The notes: generated by a model from the sequence alone, not told the origin. Counted from the first letter of the stretch, positions 7,670 through 18,241 are shown. The stretch is DNA of 64,000 bases from Oxobacter pfennigii (GCF_001317355.1 NZ_LKET01000028.1:1-64000); one strand, 5' to 3'. Translations and numbers: made by a program.

Positions 7670-8608
7670 TTAGCTTAATTTTCCTGCAACGTGATGGGCA
7701 ATATTTTGAACAATGCTATCGGTGTCCTCATATTCATCAACGTTGACCCAGTGTATTCGCTCTTCCCGCCTGAACCATGTCAGCTGGCGTTTTGCAAAAT
7801 GCCTTGTGCTTTGTTTCAGTCTATAAACTGCCTCCTCAAAGGAATACTCCCCTTCAAGAAAAGAGATTATCTCTTTATATCCAAGCCCCTGCATGGAAGT
7901 CAGATCCTTTGTATATCCCATATCAAGCAAGGATTTTACTTCATTAACAAGACCCTTTTCAAGCATTATATCTACCCTTTTGTTTATCTTCTCATATAGC
8001 TTTTGCCTGTCGGATATTAAGCCTATCATACACAAGTCATAATCAATGGCTTTTTTTCTTGATCCAATTTGTACTTCCGTAATAGTTTTTCCTGTGTATT
8101 TATATACCTCAAGGGCTCTTATAATTCTCTTTAAGTCGTTTTCATGAAGGCGGTTAAAAGAGTCAATATCAACCGCTTTTAACATATTATGCACATAGGC
8201 ATTTCCCTTTTCTTTAGCCATATCCAACAGTGAATTTCGATAATCCCAGTCGGATATGGTTTCGGTAAAATCCAGGGCATATGTAAGGGAATTTATATAT
8301 AATCCGGTCCCTCCTGCCACTATGGGCAGCTTATTTGAACTTATCAAATCATCAATATGTTTTACTGCTTTTTCACGGAAAAGGGCTACGGAAAATTCCT
8401 CATCGGGATTTACCACATCTATAAGATGGTGTCTTACTCCGTCCATTTCTTTCGGTGTAGGTTTTGCAGTTCCTATATCCATATATTTATAAACCAGCAT
8501 GGAATCTGCAGATATTATCTCGCTTTTAAATACCTTTGCCAGTTTTATGGATATCTCAGTCTTGCCGACTGCTGTTGGGCCTACAAGAATAAATAAAGGT
8601 TTTTTCAT
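7670..8608 (-). CDS. miaA: tRNA dimethylallyltransferase MiaA
   Basis: 312 aa. Adds the dimethylallyl group to N6 of A37 in tRNAs reading UNN codons; the product is the substrate of MiaB, encoded in the same block. P-loop GPTAVGKT at 10-17, the DSMLVYKYMDIGTAKP substrate motif, and a GGTGLY segment are present. Eleven nt separate it from mutL. Confidence 0.96.
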   Translation of the reverse strand: MKKPLFILVGPTAVGKTEISIKLAKVFKSEIISADSMLVYKYMDIGTAKPTPKEMDGVRHHLIDVVNPDEEFSVALFREKAVKHIDDLISSNKLPIVAGGTGLYINSLTYALDFTETISDWDYRNSLLDMAKEKGNAYVHNMLKAVDIDSFNRLHENDLKRIIRALEVYKYTGKTITEVQIGSRKKAIDYDLCMIGLISDRQKLYEKINKRVDIMLEKGLVNEVKSLLDMGYTKDLTSMQGLGYKEIISFLEGEYSFEEAVYRLKQSTRHFAKRQLTWFRREERIHWVNVDEYEDTDSIVQNIAHHVAGKLS

Positions 8609-8619
8609 AGCATTGGCAC

Positions 8620-10455
8620 CTACTGTATTCTTTTGAATTTCTTTTCCAGCTCATTTTGAGTTAATTTTATTATTACCGGCCTTCCGTGAGGGCAGGTATA
8701 GGGATTAGGCGTGAGCCTTAATTTATTTATAAGCCCTTCCATCTCTAATATGCTTAATTTATCATTGGCTTTTACAGCGCTTTTACAAGCCATGGTACAC
8801 ATCATACTATCGATTATTCCTTTGTTATTTCCTTCTTCTTCATTTAAAAGATCTACAAGCTCTAAAAATAGTTTTTTTAACTGGGGAACACCGAATATCA
8901 TAGGTGCCGAACGCAGCATAACTGAATTATTGCCAAAAAACTCGAAGTCAAAACCTAACCTTGTTAAAATTTCCGGATTGTCCTTTATTGCTGCAACTTC
9001 TTTTAAGGTTAATTCCACCACAAAAGGAGCGATAAGCTGCTGTGATTGTATTACTCCCTTTTCAAAGGAGCTCTTATATCTTTCATACAATATTCTTTCA
9101 TGAGCAGCGTGCTGGTCCACTATATAAAGACCGTCAGGACCCTGGGCAAGTATGTAGGTAAAATGGCACTGTCCTATTATTACGAGGGGCGGAAGAAGAT
9201 TTTGAGGCGTATTATATGAGATTTCTTCATCCTCAAAAGCATTGACATTCATATCACTGTATACTTTGTCCTCCTTAAAGGCTTCATGATGCTTCTCTAT
9301 TGGCTGTTCTTCAGTTACTGCAGCCTCTACCTTTGTATCTTCATTTCTTATATCATAAAAATCTCTTTGTTCCCTTACAGTAAAGGGATTGCTGTAATCA
9401 TCCCTGATAAGCTGCTGTTGTTCTACTTTAAAAGAAGCTTCTTGTTTTTCCATCTGAGGTATCAATACCTCTCCTGCCAGGCCGTTTCTAACTGTATTGA
9501 ATATGGCGCCAAAGACCTCTCTTTCATCCTGAAACCTTACTTCTGCTTTTGTAGGGTGAACATTTACATCCACAAGTTCAGGATGTATTGATATAAATAA
9601 TATGCAAAATGCAAATTTATTTACGGTTAAAAAAGTCTTATATGCAGTGTCGACGGCAGTCGAGAACATTTTGTTCTTCACATACCTGTTGTTTATGAAA
9701 AACGTCTGAAAAGACCTGTTGGATCTTGCTGCACTGGGGCGCCCGATATAGCCTTTTATGGATAATATATTGCCTGTATAGGATACTGGAATAAGAGAAT
9801 CATAAAATTCCCTTCCGTATATGGTCAATATTGTATTTTTAAGATCACCGTCTCCGGGAGTATTAAATATGTTTTTGCCATTATTTATATATTTAAAGGA
9901 TATTTCAGGATGGGATAAAGCAAGCTTTAATACTGTGTCTGACACCAAAGCCGACTCTCTGGATTCCTTCTTTAAAAACTTTAACCTCGCCGGTGTATTG
10001 TAAAACAAATTTTTTACGATGATGCTCGTGCCGTTCGGGCAGCCTGTAGAATCCAAATACTTGCACTCGCCGCCTTCTAGTATGATTTTTGTGCCGTAAT
10101 CCTTATCCCTTGGCTTGGTAATCATTTCAACCTGGGAAACAGCTGCTATGCTGGCTAAGGCTTCGCCGCGAAAGCCCAGGGTATTTATATTGTTCAAGTC
10201 ATCTTCTTCGGCAATTTTGCTGGTGGCATGTCTTATAAAAGATTTCTCTGCATCCTCATAATCCATGCCTGTACCATTATCAGTGACTCTTAAATAAGTA
10301 ATACCACCGTCTTTTATTTCAACGGTAATGGAGGTTGCATCGGCATCTATTGAATTTTCAACAAGTTCTTTTACTACGGATGAAGGTCTTTCTACCACCT
10401 CACCGGCAGCAATTTTATTTGATATATTTTCATTTAAAATATGGATGTTTCCCAA
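8620..10455 (-). CDS. mutL: DNA mismatch repair protein MutL
   Basis: 611 aa. GHKL ATPase N-terminus (AAGEVVERPSSVVKEL, DNGTGM, GFRGEALASI), transducer domain (about 215-330), variable linker, and a C-terminal dimerisation/endonuclease domain. The endonuclease metal motif DQHAAHERILYE is present, so this MutL is probably a nicking enzyme as in Bacillus. Starts at TTG preceded by AGGTGG. It follows mutS by 18 nt. Confidence 0.96.
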   Translation of the reverse strand: MGNIHILNENISNKIAAGEVVERPSSVVKELVENSIDADATSITVEIKDGGITYLRVTDNGTGMDYEDAEKSFIRHATSKIAEEDDLNNINTLGFRGEALASIAAVSQVEMITKPRDKDYGTKIILEGGECKYLDSTGCPNGTSIIVKNLFYNTPARLKFLKKESRESALVSDTVLKLALSHPEISFKYINNGKNIFNTPGDGDLKNTILTIYGREFYDSLIPVSYTGNILSIKGYIGRPSAARSNRSFQTFFINNRYVKNKMFSTAVDTAYKTFLTVNKFAFCILFISIHPELVDVNVHPTKAEVRFQDEREVFGAIFNTVRNGLAGEVLIPQMEKQEASFKVEQQQLIRDDYSNPFTVREQRDFYDIRNEDTKVEAAVTEEQPIEKHHEAFKEDKVYSDMNVNAFEDEEISYNTPQNLLPPLVIIGQCHFTYILAQGPDGLYIVDQHAAHERILYERYKSSFEKGVIQSQQLIAPFVVELTLKEVAAIKDNPEILTRLGFDFEFFGNNSVMLRSAPMIFGVPQLKKLFLELVDLLNEEEGNNKGIIDSMMCTMACKSAVKANDKLSILEMEGLINKLRLTPNPYTCPHGRPVIIKLTQNELEKKFKRIQ

Positions 10456-10473
10456 ATTGTTTCACCACCTAAC

Positions 10474-13107
10474 CTATTCACGTACTTTTTTAATAAGCTT
10501 ATGTAATATATTCATAGCTTCTATAGGCGTAATGTTTAAAATATCTATATTTTTGATTTCTGTAACGATATCTTTTTCTTTATTACTGCTGAAGAAATCC
10601 AGCTGTTCTATATAAGTTTTATGAGCTTCAGCAGCGGCAGTCTCTTTCTTGACCTCTGAAAGTATTTCTATGCTTTTATTATTAATATCGTTCACTTCCA
10701 GCATATCTATAATTTCACGGGCTCTTTTAATTATTTCATCAGGAAGGCCGGCCAGCTTTGCAACCTGTATTCCATAGCTCTGGTCAGCTCCGCCTCTTAT
10801 GATTTTCCGTAAAAATATTATGTCATCTCCATGCTCTTTTACAGATATGCAGTAATTCTTTATGCCTTCAATCTTGCCTTCTAACTCCGTCAATTCATGA
10901 TAATGAGTGGCAAAAAGAGTCTTGGCCCCAATTTTTGACTGGCTGCTTATGTATTCAATAACCGCCCAGGCAATGCTTAAGCCATCGTAGGTGCTGGTTC
11001 CCCTGCCCACTTCGTCAAGGAGTATGAGGCTTTTATTTGTTGAGTTATTAAGTATGTTTGCAACTTCAGACATTTCCACCATAAAGGTGCTCTGACCGCT
11101 GGATAAGTCGTCGGATGCCCCTATCCTTGTAAATACCCTGTCAACAACGCCGATTGATGCAGAGCTTGCGGGAATGAAGGAACCTACCTGGGCCATTATA
11201 ACAAGCAGGGCAACCTGTCTCATATATGTGCTCTTGCCTGCCATGTTAGGCCCTGTTATAATGGAAACCCTGTTATTAAGAATATCCAGATTTGTATCGT
11301 TTGGAACAAACATATTATTAGGCAAGGTCCTTTCTACAACGGGATGCCTGCCGTCCTTTATGTCTATTGTACCGTCATCGGTTATTACAGGCTTTATATA
11401 ATCATTTTCCATGGCAACAGCTGCAAGGGAGCATAGTATGTCCAAATTAGCTATTGCCCAGGAGGTTCTCTGAAGTCTCTGTATGTTTTTCGATATACTT
11501 TCCCTTATTTTGCAGAAGATTTGATATTCCAGCTGTATAAGCTTTTCTTCTGCTCCTAAAATTGTGGATTCCATTTCCTTTAACTCAGGTGTTATGTATC
11601 TTTCGGCATTTGAAAGGGTTTGCTTTCTCATATACCTGCCTTCGGGCACCATATTCTTATTGGCATTGGTAATCTCAAGGTAGTATCCGAAGACCTTGTT
11701 ATAGCCTACCTTTAAGGATTTTATTCCGGTAGCTTCCCTTTCCTTTGCTTCTAAGGCGGCTATCCAGTCCTTCCCTTCTTTTGATGCCCTTCTTAATTTA
11801 TCAACTTCAGTATCATAGCCTTCCTTTATGATAAAGCCGTCTTTTACGGACAAAGGAGGGTTATCGATTATAGATTTTTCAATTAATTCATGTACATCAA
11901 TTAGCTCATCTATATTACTGTAAATATCTCTTAAAATGTTGGTCTTTAAATCCTTTATGCCCTTTTTGATATCCGGCAAAACAGAAATTGACTGCTTTAA
12001 TGATAATAAGTCCCTGGCATTTAGAGTGCCGTATACTATTTTGCCTATAAGCCTTTCAATATCATATATGCTGTTTAAATTATCTATTATATAATTTCTG
12101 ACATAGATATCGCCGTATAATTCCTCTACAGCATCCAATCTGTACTGTATTTTTTCTTTTTGTATAAGAGGTTCTTCAATCCAGCGTCTAAGCATACGGG
12201 CACCCATGGCAGTTTCTGTTTTATCTAAGACCCATAAAAGAGAGCCTTTTTTAGTCTGATTTCTCATGGTTTCCGTAAGCTCTAAGTTTCTCCTGGTTGA
12301 TATGTCCAGCATCATAAAATCATCGACGGTGTAAATTATAAGGTTGTTTATATGCCCTAAGCTTGTCTTTTGTGTTTCCTCAATATAACTTAACAAGGCG
12401 CCGCAGGCACACACTGCCGTTGTAATTTTGTCAGTTTTCCCCCAATTCTTAAACTGGGCTGATGCTTTATTAACGCAGGAATTATATTCAAAATTATCAT
12501 CCTTATAGTGGGTCAATAAGGCATTGAACCTGTCGGATAAAATCTTAAGCAATTTGGTGTTTTCGGACAGTTCCATGTTATATATGATTTCCGAAGGAGT
12601 TAAACGGGCTGTTTCATCAATAATCTTTTGAGTATTTGAAGAATTGAATTCCGATGCGTGGAACTCCCCAGTGGAAACATCACAATAGGCGATTCCGTAA
12701 AAATCGCTGTTTTTATATATGCTCATGATATAATTGTTTTTCTTTTCATCCAGCATGCTGCTTTCAGTAACGGTTCCGGGAGTTACAACACGTATAATCT
12801 CCCTTTTTACGATGCCCTTAGCCAGTGCAGGGTCTTCTACCTGTTCGCAAATAGCTACCTTATAGCCCTTTGAAATGAGCCTTGAAACATATGATTCGGC
12901 AGCATGATAAGGAAGGCCGCACATAGGCGCCCTTTTATTAAGGCCGCAATCCCGGCCGGTCAACACCAATTCAAGCTCCTTTGAAGCTGTTTCGGCATCT
13001 TCAAAAAACATTTCATAAAAATCGCCTAATCTAAAAAATAGGATACAATCTTTATATTGCTCTTTTATATCCAAATATTGCTGCATCATGGGAGTAAGCT
13101 GCGGCAT
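10474..13107 (-). CDS. mutS: DNA mismatch repair protein MutS
   Basis: 877 aa, full-length MutS1. Mismatch-recognition N-terminus with FYEMF (the wedge Phe-x-Glu), connector, clamp, and the ABC ATPase with Walker A TGPNMAGKST, the signature region and DEVGRGTSTYDG. The C-terminal EKDIVTEIKNIDILNITPIE region resembles the beta-clamp/tetramerisation tail. Lies 15 nt downstream of miaB in the same direction. Confidence 0.97.
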   Translation of the reverse strand: MPQLTPMMQQYLDIKEQYKDCILFFRLGDFYEMFFEDAETASKELELVLTGRDCGLNKRAPMCGLPYHAAESYVSRLISKGYKVAICEQVEDPALAKGIVKREIIRVVTPGTVTESSMLDEKKNNYIMSIYKNSDFYGIAYCDVSTGEFHASEFNSSNTQKIIDETARLTPSEIIYNMELSENTKLLKILSDRFNALLTHYKDDNFEYNSCVNKASAQFKNWGKTDKITTAVCACGALLSYIEETQKTSLGHINNLIIYTVDDFMMLDISTRRNLELTETMRNQTKKGSLLWVLDKTETAMGARMLRRWIEEPLIQKEKIQYRLDAVEELYGDIYVRNYIIDNLNSIYDIERLIGKIVYGTLNARDLLSLKQSISVLPDIKKGIKDLKTNILRDIYSNIDELIDVHELIEKSIIDNPPLSVKDGFIIKEGYDTEVDKLRRASKEGKDWIAALEAKEREATGIKSLKVGYNKVFGYYLEITNANKNMVPEGRYMRKQTLSNAERYITPELKEMESTILGAEEKLIQLEYQIFCKIRESISKNIQRLQRTSWAIANLDILCSLAAVAMENDYIKPVITDDGTIDIKDGRHPVVERTLPNNMFVPNDTNLDILNNRVSIITGPNMAGKSTYMRQVALLVIMAQVGSFIPASSASIGVVDRVFTRIGASDDLSSGQSTFMVEMSEVANILNNSTNKSLILLDEVGRGTSTYDGLSIAWAVIEYISSQSKIGAKTLFATHYHELTELEGKIEGIKNYCISVKEHGDDIIFLRKIIRGGADQSYGIQVAKLAGLPDEIIKRAREIIDMLEVNDINNKSIEILSEVKKETAAAEAHKTYIEQLDFFSSNKEKDIVTEIKNIDILNITPIEAMNILHKLIKKVRE

Positions 13108-13122
13108 AAAAGTATCCTCCGT

Positions 13123-14442
13123 TTATACAGGTATTCCATTTAAGGACCAGGTTAAAGCTTCTGTAATCTTAACATTGATGACTCTTCCAATCAGGCTTTT
13201 ATCGTCGGTATTTACATTTACAAGCTTTCCGGTATCCGTCCTGCCCATAAGCTTGCTTTCATAGTTTTTGCTTAAGCCCTCAATGAGAACTTTTACAATT
13301 TTATTCTCATAAGCCTTATTTTTCTTCAAACCGATAGAGTTCAATAAATCCACAAGCTTGTTGAATCTTTCATGCTTAATGTTTTCATCCACCTGCTCTT
13401 TTATATCATAGGCTGGCGTTCCAGGGCGGGGTGAATATAAAAATGTAAAGGCTGAGTCGAATTCCACCTGCTTTACTATATCCAGAGTCTCATTAAAGTC
13501 TTCTTCCGTTTCACCGGGAAAGCCTACGATAATATCCGTCGTTATTGATATACCGGGAACTTCTTTTTTCAGCCTTAAAGCCAAATCCAGATATTTTTCC
13601 TTTGTGTACTTTCTGTTCATGAGGTTTAAAATCCTGGTAGAACCGGATTGTATAGGAAGATGTATGTGCTTGCATACATTACATAAGTCCCTCATGGCAT
13701 ATATTAGGTTTTCGGATAAATCCTTAGGATGTGAAGTCATAAAACGTATGCGCTCTATTCCTTCAGTATTATTTAAAAGCTTTAAAAGTCCGGCAAAATC
13801 AATTTCTTCGCTTAAACCCCTGCCGTAGGAATTGACGTTTTGACCTAAAAGGGTTATTTCCTTATAACCAACTTGTGCCAGTTGACGTACTTCATCCACT
13901 ATATCCTGAGGATTTCTGCTTTTTTCCCTTCCTCTTACATGGGGAACAATGCAATAGGTGCAGAAATTGTTGCAGCCATACATTATAGTTACAAGTGCTT
14001 TAACACTGCTCTCCCTTACGATTGGAACTCCTTCTACTATTTCATCGCTGCTTTCCAATACCTCTATTACGGTATTTTGCGACTGCATTGCATTATTTAC
14101 AAGCTGAGGAAACTTATGAAGATTGTGCGTGCCAAATATGAGGCTTACAAAGGGATATTTTTTTCTTATATTCTCTGCTATATTTTCCTGCTGCATCATG
14201 CATCCGCATACGGCTATGACAAGATCGGGCTTTTTCTTTTTAAGCTGCTTTAATGCTCCTATATTGCCGTAAACCTTCAATTCCGCATTTTCTCTTACGC
14301 AGCATGTATTAAAGACTATTATATCAGCTTCTTTTTTATTATCGGTAACTTCATAACCCATGGCTTTTAACATTCCGGAGAGCTTTTCGGAATCCTCCTC
14401 ATTCATCTGACAGCCCCAGGTCTCTATAAAATATTTCTTCAA
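13123..14442 (-). CDS. miaB: tRNA methylthiotransferase MiaB
   Basis: 439 aa radical-SAM enzyme that converts i6A37 to ms2i6A37. N-terminal UPF0004 domain with three cluster-binding Cys (C10, then NTCCV and CGCMMQQ), radical-SAM [11 protein letters not shown] motif in the middle, and a C-terminal TRAM domain. First gene of the miaB-mutS-mutL-miaA-hfq run. A palindromic repeat pair lies in the 160 nt upstream. Confidence 0.95.
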   Translation of the reverse strand: MKKYFIETWGCQMNEEDSEKLSGMLKAMGYEVTDNKKEADIIVFNTCCVRENAELKVYGNIGALKQLKKKKPDLVIAVCGCMMQQENIAENIRKKYPFVSLIFGTHNLHKFPQLVNNAMQSQNTVIEVLESSDEIVEGVPIVRESSVKALVTIMYGCNNFCTYCIVPHVRGREKSRNPQDIVDEVRQLAQVGYKEITLLGQNVNSYGRGLSEEIDFAGLLKLLNNTEGIERIRFMTSHPKDLSENLIYAMRDLCNVCKHIHLPIQSGSTRILNLMNRKYTKEKYLDLALRLKKEVPGISITTDIIVGFPGETEEDFNETLDIVKQVEFDSAFTFLYSPRPGTPAYDIKEQVDENIKHERFNKLVDLLNSIGLKKNKAYENKIVKVLIEGLSKNYESKLMGRTDTGKLVNVNTDDKSLIGRVINVKITEALTWSLNGIPV

Positions 14443-14494
14443 TTACAACACTCCTCATATTATGACAATTAAAAGAAGATAATGTATATTATAC

Positions 14495-14548
14495 CATAAA
14501 ATTTGCTCTGCAAATTTTATGTCCAATTGAATCCTTGCAGGATTCATT
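14495..14548. repeat. Palindrome pair X (14495-14521 and 14525-14548)
   Basis: Hairpin 1 is a perfect 12-bp stem CATAAAATTTGC/GCAAATTTTATG with loop TCT. Three nt later comes hairpin 2 (TGAATCCT TGC AGGATTCA, bulged outer pairs). The hairpin-1 arms recur exactly at 29643-29669. Lies between prsW and miaB. Function unknown. Confidence 0.75.
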
Positions 14549-14602
14549 ATACCTTAACAGCACAAAAATTTAAATGATAAAAGTTATTAATAGGATTATA
14601 CC

Positions 14603-15292
14603 CTAAATGCCGGGGTTGTTTGTTCTTGATTCCTTTACATATTGATTCAGCTTCTTTAAATTTGCATTCCAAAGATATATAACAAAGGCTGCGAAAACAA
14701 ACATGAGGTTATTTAACCCCGACATCAGTATGAAATTATATATACCGTGAAGCAGCACAGGCACGTAAAAGGATTTATTATAATTAAGAACCCTCGTGTT
14801 ATCTGCATCTGCATATTTTGACAAGGAAAGGTAGTAGCCCATGGTAACTCCGAAGAGCATGTGGGCAGGTACTGCAAATATGCCCCTTGTCACCCCTGTG
14901 TATATAAAATTACTGGGTCCGAATATCACATACATTATATTTTCAATAGTAGCAAATCCCAAGGCTGAAAATACACAGTAAACTATTCCGTCCAGTTTTT
15001 CATTGTAGCTTTTATCTTTGAAAGCTATTTTTATAACTACCAGCCTCTTGAAATATTCTTCCGTCAATCCTGCAACTATAAAAGCAGTATAGGCGGCGGA
15101 TGCTAATCCACTGAATATATTCAATTCCGCCAGTATCTTTTCGATAAAATATACGGGTATTACAGTCAAAGCGCCAAAAATAAAAAGCCTCGCAAGAAGA
15201 TGTATAGGTTCCCTGTCATATCTGTCCTTCTGATAGATATAAATTATTAAAGCAATAGTCGGTGCCAGTGCAACAGCAATTGCCAACTCCAT
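14603..15292 (-). CDS. prsW: PrsW-family intramembrane metalloprotease
   Basis: 229 aa, about seven membrane segments. The CPBP-like motifs are present: TEEYFKRLVV in an early helix, HMLFGVTMGYYL and HGIYNF with the later His. Bacillus PrsW performs site-1 cleavage of anti-sigma factor RsiW; in clostridia homologues act on other anti-sigma factors. No sigma/anti-sigma pair is near, so the substrate is unknown. Confidence 0.85.
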   Translation of the reverse strand: MELAIAVALAPTIALIIYIYQKDRYDREPIHLLARLFIFGALTVIPVYFIEKILAELNIFSGLASAAYTAFIVAGLTEEYFKRLVVIKIAFKDKSYNEKLDGIVYCVFSALGFATIENIMYVIFGPSNFIYTGVTRGIFAVPAHMLFGVTMGYYLSLSKYADADNTRVLNYNKSFYVPVLLHGIYNFILMSGLNNLMFVFAAFVIYLWNANLKKLNQYVKESRTNNPGI

Positions 15293-15528
15293 AAAATCAC
15301 ACTCCTTTAAGTATTAATTTATCCATAATTAAATACCTTAACTATGTAAATTAATACAAACATGTCAACCTTTAATATATAATTTTTTAAAAGAAAAGTA
15401 CAGTAAAATTATCATTGATATTCAAGGGTTTTAAAGCCTTTTTAATTGCACACAATATAATAAAATGATATCATAAAATATAATGTTTATAAAATATGGT
15501 AATGAGATAAATAACCTGGAGGTATACT

Positions 15529-16719
15529 ATGTTAAAGTTTTCAGAGAGAGCTATAAATATGCAGTCTTCGCCAATAAGAAAGCTTGCGCCTCTTGCCGCA
15601 GCAGCCAAAAAGAAAGGTAAAAAAGTATATCATCTGAATATAGGTCAGCCGGATATTCATACACCTAAGGAGTTTTTCGATGCTGTAAGCAATTTGGATA
15701 TGGGTGTTTTAAGCTATGTTGACTCCCAGGGCATCCCTGAGGCAATAAATAGTTTCAGAAAATATTATACAAACTGGGATATACATTTTGAAGAAGATGA
15801 AGTCTATGTTACAAACGGAGGCAGCGAAGCTTTACTCTTTGCCATCCTCGCTGTGTGTGACTACGGTGATGACATTTTGATGCCCGAGCCCTTTTACACC
15901 AATTATAACAGCTTTACATCCATAGCAGGAGTAAATATCGTTTCTTTCCCCACCAAAGCTGAAGCAGGCTTTCACTTGCCCGTTAAGGATATCATAACAA
16001 AATCCATTACTAAAAAAACCAGAGCTATATTGTTATCAAACCCCGGAAACCCTACAGGAGTTGTTTATACCAAAGAGGAATTATATTTAGTAGCTGAAAT
16101 TGCAAAAGAATATGATCTCTTTATAATAGCCGATGAAGTTTATAGGGAATTTGTATATGACGGCCTTAAATATACAAGCTTTATGCATTTGCCGGAAATT
16201 AAGGACAGGGTAATACTGATTGACAGTATATCAAAGAGATACAGCGCCTGCGGTGCAAGGATTGGTTTAATGGCAACAAAAAACAGAGAATTATTGCCTT
16301 TGTTTTTAAAGTTATGTCAATCAAGGCTTTGTGCTTCTGCTCTGGATCAGATTGGTGCTGCAGCCCTTATAAATACGCCAAAGGAATATTTCGCTGAGGT
16401 TCTAGAAGAATATCAGGCTAGAAGAGATGTGGTTTATAATGCTTTAAGCAATATGAAAGGCGTTATATGCCAGAAACCAACAGGGGCATTTTATGTTGTT
16501 GCAAAGCTCCCCGTTGAAAACGCCGAAGATTACGTAAAATTCCTTCTGACGGATTTTGATGTGGATAACGAAACTGTTATGCTGGCCCCTGCAGAAGGCT
16601 TCTACTCAACAGAAGGTTTAGGAAAAGATGAAGTGAGAATCTCTTACTGCTTAAACTGTGAAGATTTAAAGAAAGCCATGAACGTTATAGAAAAAGGCCT
16701 TGAAGCCTTTAATAAATAA
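15529..16719 (+). CDS. PLP-dependent aminotransferase, class I/II
   Basis: 396 aa fold-type I aminotransferase. It shows NPGNPTG and DEVYREF in the cofactor site, the Schiff-base lysine in SISKRYSACG and the carboxylate-binding Arg in VRISYC. This subgroup is usually annotated as aspartate or broad aromatic/alanine aminotransferase; the substrate cannot be fixed from sequence. GGAGG six nt before the ATG sets the start. Monocistronic, ended by a terminator shared with the convergent small gene. Confidence 0.88.
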   Translation: MLKFSERAINMQSSPIRKLAPLAAAAKKKGKKVYHLNIGQPDIHTPKEFFDAVSNLDMGVLSYVDSQGIPEAINSFRKYYTNWDIHFEEDEVYVTNGGSEALLFAILAVCDYGDDILMPEPFYTNYNSFTSIAGVNIVSFPTKAEAGFHLPVKDIITKSITKKTRAILLSNPGNPTGVVYTKEELYLVAEIAKEYDLFIIADEVYREFVYDGLKYTSFMHLPEIKDRVILIDSISKRYSACGARIGLMATKNRELLPLFLKLCQSRLCASALDQIGAAALINTPKEYFAEVLEEYQARRDVVYNALSNMKGVICQKPTGAFYVVAKLPVENAEDYVKFLLTDFDVDNETVMLAPAEGFYSTEGLGKDEVRISYCLNCEDLKKAMNVIEKGLEAFNK

Positions 16720-16793
16720 GAGCCCGCACGCTATAACAATCAGAGATTGCTAGCTGGCCCCGGGAACCTATGTTTGTGCAATAATAAAAATTT

Positions 16794-16815
16794 AGGAGCT
16801 GCTTTTGCGGCTCCT
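16794..16815. terminator. Bidirectional terminator, aminotransferase / 59-aa gene
   Basis: AGGAGCTGC/GCGGCTCCT stem (9 bp with one G-T pair), T-rich on the minus side and a short TTTA on the plus side. Lies between convergent genes. Confidence 0.7.
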
Positions 16816-16828
16816 TTATAATTACGCT

Positions 16829-17008
16829 TTAAGTCTGGTCCATATTTACCAATATCTCATCTTTAATTTTACACAACCCGTTATTATAATGCCGGCACAT
16901 GGTGCAATTAATGTTCTTTTCATCGCTGGTGGTGCCTGTCAAATTGCCCTCAGGCGAAAAATGGGAGCATTGCTGTGCGATTGCATTCATTTGTTCATAA
17001 CTGTCCAT
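16829..17008 (-). CDS. Small Cys-containing protein (59 aa)
   Basis: Starts MDSYEQMNAIAQQCSHFS and contains CTMCRHYNNGLC near the C-terminus, giving Cys at 18, 36, 39 and 46; four Cys plus His could bind zinc or an Fe-S cluster. AAAGGAAGTG precedes the ATG. The composition and the clean convergent layout with the aminotransferase support a real gene. Family not recognised. Confidence 0.7.
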   Translation of the reverse strand: MDSYEQMNAIAQQCSHFSPEGNLTGTTSDEKNINCTMCRHYNNGLCKIKDEILVNMDQT

Positions 17009-17066
17009 GAAAAGTCACTTCCTTTAAGATTATTTTTCCTCATAACGGTGAAAATAATCACTTTTT

Positions 17067-17966
17067 TTAAAAGAAACTGACCTTTGAACTATTATAATTA
17101 TATAAATACATGCCTAAGGAGCCTATTTTTGAAAAGCCTGTCTTTCTGTAAAGCCTTAAAGCTTTTTTATTTGATGAATCGACCGTAACGTAGGCTTCAT
17201 TGAAATCCTTTCTCTTTATGAAATTAAGAGTGTGATTCAAAAGGAGCTTGGACAGTCCCAAACCTCGGTATTTGGTTATAATGCCGAAATTAACTATGTA
17301 AGGCTTGGTGTCGGGATGATTTTCGTATATAACCTGTGCATAACCTGCTATTTCATCATTATATTTAAGGAATATGCAGCCCTCTTCTAAAAAATAAATC
17401 TGTTTTTGTTCATGGAGTACATCCTCTATATTGAAGTCTTTATGGCCCTTTGCTCCTTTAAAAAGGTCATTTTGAATCCACATTCGAGTATACTCATCCC
17501 TGCCTTTTTTAAAGGTTTTAAAGCTTACATTGTCTGTAACGGGTACCCTTTTATAGCCATTCAAAAATATTTTCATATCGTAAATTTCCTGATCCATACT
17601 TAGATTAAGCTTGTCTGAAATTTCAAAATAGGGCTTGCTTTTATCTAAAAAAATCTGAGCGGTTTTATATTTCTTAAACAAAAAGCCTTTGTTTATGGAT
17701 TCCAAAAGATAGGTGTAATTGGCTTTATTGCAGTAATTCTTTTCAATGAATATATCTTCTATATGCACTCTGTCTTTAATGCTGCTATCATCGATATCTT
17801 TATATAGAATGTATCCTTTTATTTTTTGGGATATCTTTAATAGCTTTATTTTTAATTTATTATTGCTTAATATGTCAGAATTAGCTCTTGTATTGCCATG
17901 TGCCATTGAATACAGTCTGTTAAAACTGTCGGTATAATTATCATTGTATTTTTCGACCTTTACCAT
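17067..17966 (-). CDS. GNAT-family N-acetyltransferase
   Basis: 299 aa. The C-terminal 150 residues carry the GNAT acetyl-CoA loop (YRGLGLSKLLLNHTL) and the terminal NKKALRLYRKTGF motif. The N-terminal half is a degenerate, probably second GNAT-like domain. The open frame begins two codons earlier at TTG; AAGGCGG spacing favours ATG 17966. Substrate unknown. Confidence 0.82.
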   Translation of the reverse strand: MVKVEKYNDNYTDSFNRLYSMAHGNTRANSDILSNNKLKIKLLKISQKIKGYILYKDIDDSSIKDRVHIEDIFIEKNYCNKANYTYLLESINKGFLFKKYKTAQIFLDKSKPYFEISDKLNLSMDQEIYDMKIFLNGYKRVPVTDNVSFKTFKKGRDEYTRMWIQNDLFKGAKGHKDFNIEDVLHEQKQIYFLEEGCIFLKYNDEIAGYAQVIYENHPDTKPYIVNFGIITKYRGLGLSKLLLNHTLNFIKRKDFNEAYVTVDSSNKKALRLYRKTGFSKIGSLGMYLYNYNSSKVSFF

Positions 17967-18056
17967 AATCAATACCGCCTTTAATAAAATGAAACTTAAG
18001 TAAAATTGGGCTTTTTGCCAATAAGCAAATTATTAAAAATATTTATAAAATACCTG

Positions 18057-18085
18057 TTGACTATGTCATATTATAGCTGTATAAT
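18057..18085 (+). promoter_or_regulatory. Promoter of tRNA cluster 1
   Basis: TTGACT (18057-18062), 17-nt spacer, TATAAT (18080-18085); 72 nt before tRNA-Glu. Confidence 0.85.
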
Positions 18086-18157
18086 CATATTTGTTGTCGC
18101 TCATATGAGCTGCATAGCCGTAATATGTTATTTTTAATAATATATTATAACTAATGT

Positions 18158-18232
18158 GGCCCCTTGGTCAAGCGGTTAAGACACCGCCCTTTCACGGCGG
18201 TAACAGGGGTTCGAGTCCCCTAGGGGTCACCA
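18158..18232 (+). tRNA. tRNA-Glu (TTC)
   Basis: 75 nt with encoded CCA. Acceptor GGCCCCT/AGGGGTC (one G-U), anticodon TTC in CTTTCAC, T-loop GTTCGAGTC. Confidence 0.96.
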
Positions 18233-18241
18233 ATTTAATAA

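Noticed and set aside
16720-16793. Possible structured RNA after the aminotransferase stop
   Set aside because: Only short GC-rich inverted repeats; no match to any RNA family that I could recognise.
16805-17080. 91-aa plus-strand frame downstream of the aminotransferase
   Set aside because: No RBS; it overlaps the terminator and is antisense to the better supported 59-aa Cys protein.
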